From assembly GCF_000002985.6 (NCBI RefSeq), contig NC_003280.10, positions 11,094,501 to 11,158,500 on the forward strand: a DNA stretch of 64,000 nucleotides, in the 5' to 3' direction. Below the pieces are notes generated by a model. The model was not told the DNA's origin. It was given only the letters and a program-made list of their open reading frames with translations, and ran no database searches. Shown one piece after another: positions 58,065 through 64,000 of the stretch. Source of the stretch: Caenorhabditis elegans. Lineage: Eukaryota > Nematoda > Chromadorea > Rhabditida > Rhabditidae. Each line of letters starts with the position of its first letter. Positions within the stretch are counted from its first letter, which is position 1. Both the position numbers and the translations under genes were made by a program.

Positions 58065-61000
58065 TCGGAAATGAGACTTGCTGAGAGCTATGCCTGCAAA
58101 ATTGAGGGTTGTTTTCCGAAAATAATGAGAGACGGAAGAAGTTACAAGAAACTTTTTTTTTGGGACATTTTGGGAGAGCAATTGGAGAGCACTATCAGTT
58201 TGCGAAACGAGGGTTTACGAGAATTAGCTGGAAAAGTGTAGATATCCGCATTAGAACAAGAACACAGCACTCTAAATGCAGAAGCTGATGAGAGTAGAGA
58301 TTGAATTTTTTTTCGGGGATTTGGGAATGGAAATTGGGAAATTCTACTAGGATAGAAGTTGAACCATTTGATCTAATTAGGATGGGAAGTGGGTTTGAAA
58401 GTTATTTTTAATGATTTCGTCTAATAATAATGACCGCGAGGTATATAGATGCCCAAAGTTCAAAAACAATTTGAGAATACTTTACTGATTAGGGATTTTA
58501 TTAAACCTTAAAAGCATACTGCAAAAATTCTGAAACGTGGGTACTCTACATTGTTGCGAATACGTGAAACTGTAAAAAAAGGCAAGGTAGTTTTTAGACA
58601 AGCGCCAAGGCCGGGCAGGGAAGTTTAACTCAAATATAAATACTCACAAACCCAAGAACTAATAAAACTGAAACAATTGCCCAAAAGCAACTAATAAAGA
58701 TGACGAAAAGTTGGGCGGCGAATTTCGTCAGTCGTGGAAAGCGCTGCTCGAATCGTTATCAGTTGACAACGTTTCACTTTCTTCGAAAACTTTTGGTTTG
58801 TATACGAAATTGGTGGAAACGCGCGTTATCACCGAGAGTGGGTGTATCTCTGAAACCAGCTGACTAGAGACTTGTAGAAGCTACTCCACTTTGATAGGTT
58901 AAATTTTGGTTTATTTTACAGATATCAAAAAAATTTAACTTCGACTTGTAGAAGAAGGAGCATCTTACACTTTGAAAAAAATAGATAAAAAACCAAAGCA
59001 TTCTAAAAAAAAGAAACACGGTATTTGATAAATTGGACTTATCATATTTCGTGCATTAATATTGCACCCGACTACTCAACTTTGAAATGTTATATTATCT
59101 CAGTTCATCTGAAAGATATCAATAAATAACCAACTACAAAACAGTAAAAAGGAAAAAGGAATTAACAAATATTTTGACAGTTGACAATTTTTATATAGAA
59201 CTGACGGCAATTGAGATATAAGCTGCCAAAGTTGAACTGTGGAGTGCAATACTACAATCAATCTCTCCTATCAATTTAAAACTAGCATTATTTTATATCT
59301 ATATTAAAAACAGAACAAGAACCTATCAAACAGTGAATCATTATTCAAAAATTTCAGAGCATTTTCCCTGACAACCGCTTGTTCAAGCACCGAAATATTT
59401 GACCGGAAGCTTTCTTAAAAATGTCAAATATTGAATCACAAGACACTTATTTTAAAATTCTCTTAAAAACAGTGAAAGTGATGAAATTGTAAAGAAAGAG
59501 GAAAAATCACCGAAAGAGTGATACTTATCAACTCTTATAGGTTGTCATACTCTTATCAGGTTTCTTTCCTCGAGGCAGAGAAGTGAGCCCACATTAAAAA
59601 AGGGGCGGGACGCTTCGTGGACACTGTAGCGTCCGTCCGGAAAGAGTTGGTATGCGGGAATTTTCGATGTTTTTCGAAGTTTTGTTATTTTGTTTTTTAG
59701 GAAGGTTATGGTAGCTTCCATTAAAGGGTGTGGTTCAATAGCAAAAAACAACTATAATACAAAAAATGCTCAAAAACCGGAAATGGTGAGGGTTCAGGCC
59801 GTTATCTTTAGTTGGAAAAGAAAACGTTCACTAAAACCTATTACGTTATTCTATATTTTTATGTGATGTCGAATTTTAAACCATGGAAATAGATAAAGAA
59901 TAATTCATTTCCTGTCGACAGTTGCCAAATTGTAAACGATAAATTTTCGTTCCCAAATCCATCAGGAAAATCGACGAGTTGAATAAGCGGAGCCATCTAG
60001 GAAATTATCCTGAAAATATACCTAGTTATAGCCCTGAAAAAAATTATTCAACAACTGAAATTTGTAATGCGGCAGCCTTAAGTTGACTTCGTTCATTGTT
60101 ATTAGATTCCAGGTTTTAACAGAACTTCTACAGTACCCCTACCTCTGCAGTAATCTAGTAGTATTCCACTTCATCGCATTTTGTACTCCTTGATTAGTAT
60201 GAGTTCTTGAAGTCGATTTGTCTGGAATTTTCTAGTTTCCATTCTGTGTGTGTTACCATTCCTACAGTAATAAATCAGCTTTCAGTCACACAGAACATTT
60301 TTGAAATAATTGGACTCTTGTAACTATAGGTGGATTTCGAATGTAGAAGTCACCGGTAGAAGTTTGTGTGATCTAAATAATTATAATTGGACACACGTTA
60401 ATAAAGTCAACACACCTTTTTTCCTATTGATTTTTTTATTCGTATTTTTTTAATCGTGAAGCAACTACCCGAAAAGTTTCATAGAATACTCAAAACTCAA
60501 AAAGTCGAAACTCATTTCCGGAAGTCACTCGGTAAAGTTGATTCTGTTCTTTCGATGCTTCTGACTGTTTCTAAAAATAGAAAAATTTTGATTTTTTGTT
60601 TTATTTGTTGTCATGTTTCTTGCCGCCTTCATTGAAATATTTTATCAGTTGAGGTGTTGGGAACACGTCATTGTTTCCCGACCCACGTGAAATAACTCGA
60701 AGAGCTCATAGATTCCATAAACATCTGAAAAATCTGGAACAATTAATTTCAAATAATAAGAAACAAAGTTAAGACATCAAGCATTAAGTCGAGGGTTTTT
60801 TTCAGATTGATGGGTGAGGGACTGTAGTTTGAAAAAAGGGTTTATTACAGAACACCATCCTGTAGTTTGTAGTGTAAGCAAAATCTCTATAGTCAGTCAA
60901 CTTTTAATAATATTCAGAAAGTTTCAGGGAACACATTTTTTTTTTCAATTATGGTGTTGACCATTACCTGTTGCAAGTTTTTAACTGCCGCAAATTGTCT

Positions 61001-62790
61001 ACTTTCTCTCGTAAGCTTTGAACTTTCTGTCGCAAGTTGTCTATCTTCTGCCGCAAATTCATAATTTTCTGCCGCAAGTTCTGTACTTTCTGTCGAAAAT
61101 TGCCACCTTTCTGTCATAAGTTGGCAACTTTCTGGCGTACTCTAAACTCTCGAAACAGTACACTTTTCATTTCGTGGCTCGCCGTCATTTTTACATTTCT
61201 TTCTACTGATAAACTCTGATTGCATGCCGATTTCTCTTGTTATTCACCTGAAAATTAACATTTTCCCGTGATATGATAAAAACCATTGTCTTTTTAGTTT
61301 TACCCGTCTTCTTTTTTTTTGAAAAAAAGAGGGAACAAAGTACGGGAAACGCGTGGGTTGGAGGAAAATTACTCAGAAATTTTTGTTTTTAATAAATTAA
61401 AAATAACATCTTGATAAAGATGCGGGACAACAAAAAATGCTGACAAGGATGATAAGAAAATTCCTGAAATTTTAAAGCAGCTTTTAGTTTTGAAATGATT
61501 TAAGATACGTCATGGTGGGGGTAAAATTATTGGAATTTTTTGAAAATTGAATGACATGAAACACATTATTTTTAAAATTTGAGTTGTTTTACCGGAAGAG
61601 CACTACTTTCTTCATATTAACTGAAAATACACCGATCGTGCTCCAATGTACCTCTCAGCCGAGGTCTCGACGCTTCAATAACTTTCTGATTGAGGTAAAT
61701 CTGAAAGTTCTGAAAATACTTCCTGCTCAATTTTAATTCCCTCTCAAGCAAAAAAAAAACTCTTACTTGATAAGGGGTTTTACATATGTTTTTCTTTCAT
61801 TTTCTCTTTCCAATTGTCAATACGAAGAAATACAATGATCAGTGTCTGATAATCTACGAGTTCACCATTTCCACGTCATGATTTCTGCTCTTTTTGTTTT
61901 CAGCTAGCAACAAAATGTAATCTTAAACAGTTTTTCGAAACATATGACTTTTCTGGACACACGAAACCAATTTTTTCGTTTGTTTTCAAATTCATCTTGT
62001 GATGGTATTTGTGGAGCTATTAAATATGTGCACAATGAGTCAGAAGAGAATTCTCGAGAATTCCATATAGTTGTTGCGGAAAACGTTATACGTATGGATT
62101 TTATTAATATTATTAACGGAAAAAGAAATAAAAAAGACAGAGGGGATCTCTAGTATTTACACACACAGTACCATATGAGGTGTTTGACAGACGATAAGGG
62201 AAGGGGAATTCGGAAAGCTACGCGTTATGGAGAATGGCTGAGAAAGAGAGGGGGAAAAGGGTAGCAGTAACTTTTTAGAGAACTTTAAATATATTAGCAG
62301 AAGATTTTTGGAAAATTGTCAAAAATTTTGTGAAGAAAAAATCATTAGAAGTCAATTTTTAAGACACCAAGAACGTAAAATTTTTGAGTTAAAATAATTT
62401 TTAATTTTTCTAGAAAGTTACTGGTACAACTATGAGGCACCGGGCTACAAAAAAAAGAAGATCTAAAACCGAAAAATATGTACAAAAGTTCAAAGAGAAC
62501 AAAGCCTTCAATGTAGGCACATAAATGCCTGCCTGGGCGCCTATAAGAAATTCATGGTTTGCACCAAAGGCTACCTATGCCTACTTTTATCGAGGTTACG
62601 CCTGGCTCGTAGGCAGGCAGGCAGGCAGGCATTTTTGGGCCTGCTCAGAGCGACTGAATAGCACTGAGAAAACTGAATAACCTGCACGGTTGAATATCCA
62701 GGATTAAAAAATAGATTCTCACCCGCACAGTTTCCTATATTTCTACACAACAAAAATTTTAGAAAAAAAAACGTTAAAAACCAAAACTCC
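58065..62790. other. Gene-free region with a 21-bp minisatellite and a dispersed repeat
   Basis: 4.7 kb without a supported gene. At 60966-61137 there are about eight imperfect 21-bp units of the form CTTTCTGTCGCAAGTTGTCTA. A TAGGCAGGC-family copy lies at 62503-62645, with GGCAGGCAGGCAGGCAGGC at 62621-62639. The rest is AT-rich DNA with scattered CTACAGTA words. It probably contains upstream control sequence for the zinc-finger gene on its left. Confidence 0.55.
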
Positions 62791-63840
62791 TCACTTTTCG
62801 TCTTCCACGAGAGATACAAGTGGTTGAGTACTTGGCGTGTAACTGGGAAGTGAGTGTTTTTGAGCATTTAGAGGAATGAAATAAAGAACAACTGGCAGGA
62901 AAAAGAGACCGTGTAGAAGCCCGAAACTGGTTACCAGGGTTACGGTTTTTGCAAACGATTGGATCATATAAACGGGTACGACGAACAATGGGGCCATGCA
63001 GAGTAATGTTGTCAGGGATGCCTGGAAGTCAAATATTCAAAACTATGTCTCAAATGCCTATTCCTACCTCTACAACGGGCCTTCCAACAGCTTGTAGGAC
63101 ACTTGTTATCACTTCATGCTTGGATCCTAGGTGTTGCTCCCTTGCACAATAATAATGATAACAGACATGAGCACTATAATCGACAGAGAATCCAATCGCC
63201 ATTATCACATCAATCATTGTTACAGGATCCAAGTTTTGACCCCAAATAGAGAGGAAACCGATTAGGCCTGCAAAATTAAATTTAAAAAATGCAAAAAGAT
63301 AAGCCCAATGCGGGGCTCGAACCCGCGACAACCAGATTAAGAGTCTGGTGCTCTACCGACTGAGCTAACCGGGCAGCGCTTCACATAGAAAAATGAGGGT
63401 TTATGTAGCCGTGGTCTCTCGCTGTCTTACAACTATTTTTCTGCGTCTCTACTGCAGCGGTGTCTCTCGTACCCAGCGCCCTTGACTTACAGAAGGAAAT
63501 AGAAACAGTGGCTACAGAGGCAATGGTTGGCGCCACAAACGAAGGCATTATAACGAAGCAAGCAATGGTCATACAGGTGAATGTAATTGCCAGGGATTTG
63601 ACGAGCTCGCCCTGAAAATCGAATTTAAAAACTCAAAGTTGATTCTTTAAATAGTTCCATACTTTAACAGTAATAATCAAATCATAAATCGTTCCATCAT
63701 AATCGAAAAGTGTGATGTTATAGTCTGAATAATCCACAAGAATCTGCCGCGTTTTTTCCACATTAACAGCTCGTTCCGCCCACTTTTCCCGACCCTGGCA
63801 CACAACCACAAAGTTAATCATATCTATGATTGTGTCGTTT
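62791..63840 (-). CDS. Patched-related (RND/sterol-sensing superfamily) protein, C-terminal part
   Basis: Four 3'-terminal exons, 63663-63840, 63491-63611, 63068-63267 and 62791-63021, are in phase with each other; the gene continues beyond the right edge. The sequence shows the second RND transmembrane bundle: KSLAITFTCMTIACFVIMPS, SFCLIGFLSIWGQNLDPVTM, then the hallmark DVIMAIGFSVDYSAHVCYHY (GFSVDYSAH is the signature of Patched/PTR TM10), QAVGRPVVEVASLTTLLCMA and SFGLLHGLFFLPVVLYFIPL. The cytoplasmic tail is short. PTR proteins in worms act in moulting, cytokinesis and lipid or hedgehog-related transport. The preceding extracellular piece (YSDYNITLFDYDGTIYD) fits too. Intron 63268-63490 contains a tRNA gene. 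I do not assign a ptr number. Confidence 0.9.
63303..63374 (-). tRNA. tRNA-Lys (anticodon CUU)
   Basis: The minus strand folds into a perfect 72-nt cloverleaf: acceptor GCCCGGT/ATTGGGC, D arm GCTCAGTCGGTAGAGC, anticodon arm CCAGA-CTCTTAA-TCTGG with CTT at 34-36, variable TTGTC, T arm GCGGGTTCGAGCCCCGC. The A box (TAGCTCAGTCGG) and B box (GGTTCGAGCCC) are intact, and a T-run (CTTTTTG) lies just downstream as a Pol III terminator. It has no intron. It lies in an intron of the Patched-related gene, on the same strand. Confidence 0.98.
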
Positions 63841-64000
63841 CTGCAAAATACCAAATTTTAAACAATAAAGCTAGAATTTGGAGCAAGAAACGTTCCGGGA
63901 TAGAGCGAGGAGACACAGAGAAGCTAGAGTGTCTGCTTCTCTGCGCTCTCTCACACTCAACCTTCAAACGTGTATATCTCATCAACGAGAGTAGCAATCA
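63841..64000. other. Right edge: intron of the Patched-related gene
   Basis: Upstream of the acceptor at 63841 (minus strand CAAAATTTGGTATTTTGCAG region) no further exon was recognised before the window ends. It contains CT-rich words (GAGGAGACACAGAGAAGC). Confidence 0.4.

Overview
The window is nuclear DNA of a Caenorhabditis nematode, almost certainly C. elegans (I recognise the gene neighbourhood as chromosome II). Evidence: short AT-rich introns with a TTTTCAG acceptor, trans-splice acceptors just upstream of start codons, downstream genes about 100-200 bp after an upstream poly(A) signal (operon spacing), worm palindromic repeats, and recognisable worm orthologues. I built exon models by hand from splice sites and reading phase; in all complete models the phases close.

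Layout. 0.65-2.7 kb (-): rpl-41 (eL42) followed by nbs-1 in a likely operon. 3.3-6 kb (+): nuo-1 (complex I NDUFV1) and a small membrane-protein ORF. 6.5-8.4 kb (-): a small secreted protein. 10-11.5 kb (+): an unknown protein with a protease-like Cys/His pattern. 12.1-26.2 kb (+): nasp-1 then mat-2 (APC1), a likely operon; a globin gene (probably glb-4) lies antisense inside a 3.2-kb mat-2 intron. 26.4-27.5 kb (-): a degenerate Lon protease-like gene. 27.5-30.2 kb: a foldback element, a hexanucleotide microsatellite and a 124/200-bp tandem array. 31-31.9 kb (-): rps-9, divergent from lsm-1 (+, 32.5 kb). 34-36.2 kb (+): UMP-CMP kinase, a TMEM42-like protein and a small single-pass membrane protein. 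36.3-38.1 kb (-): an RGG-box plus NADAR-domain protein. 38.5-40.4 kb (-): a secreted His-rich repeat protein built of duplicated exons. 40.4-44.9 kb: repeats, including a satellite of palindromic AGGTCA sites. 44.9-45.7 kb (-): a secreted helical protein. 48.4/53-55.6 kb (+): an arrestin-domain gene. 56-58.1 kb (-): a three-finger C2H2 protein. 62.8-64 kb (-): the 3' end of a Patched-related gene with a tRNA-Lys(CUU) in an intron.

Functional themes: housekeeping genes (ribosome, complex I, nucleotide metabolism, mRNA decay) and genome-maintenance or cell-cycle genes (nbs-1, nasp-1, mat-2) are interleaved, several paired in operons. The gene-poor stretches (27.5-30.2, 40.4-44.9, 45.7-53, 58-62.8 kb) hold mostly dispersed and tandem repeats. 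Gene symbols are given only where I recognise the orthologue; locus assignment is from memory and should be confirmed by alignment.
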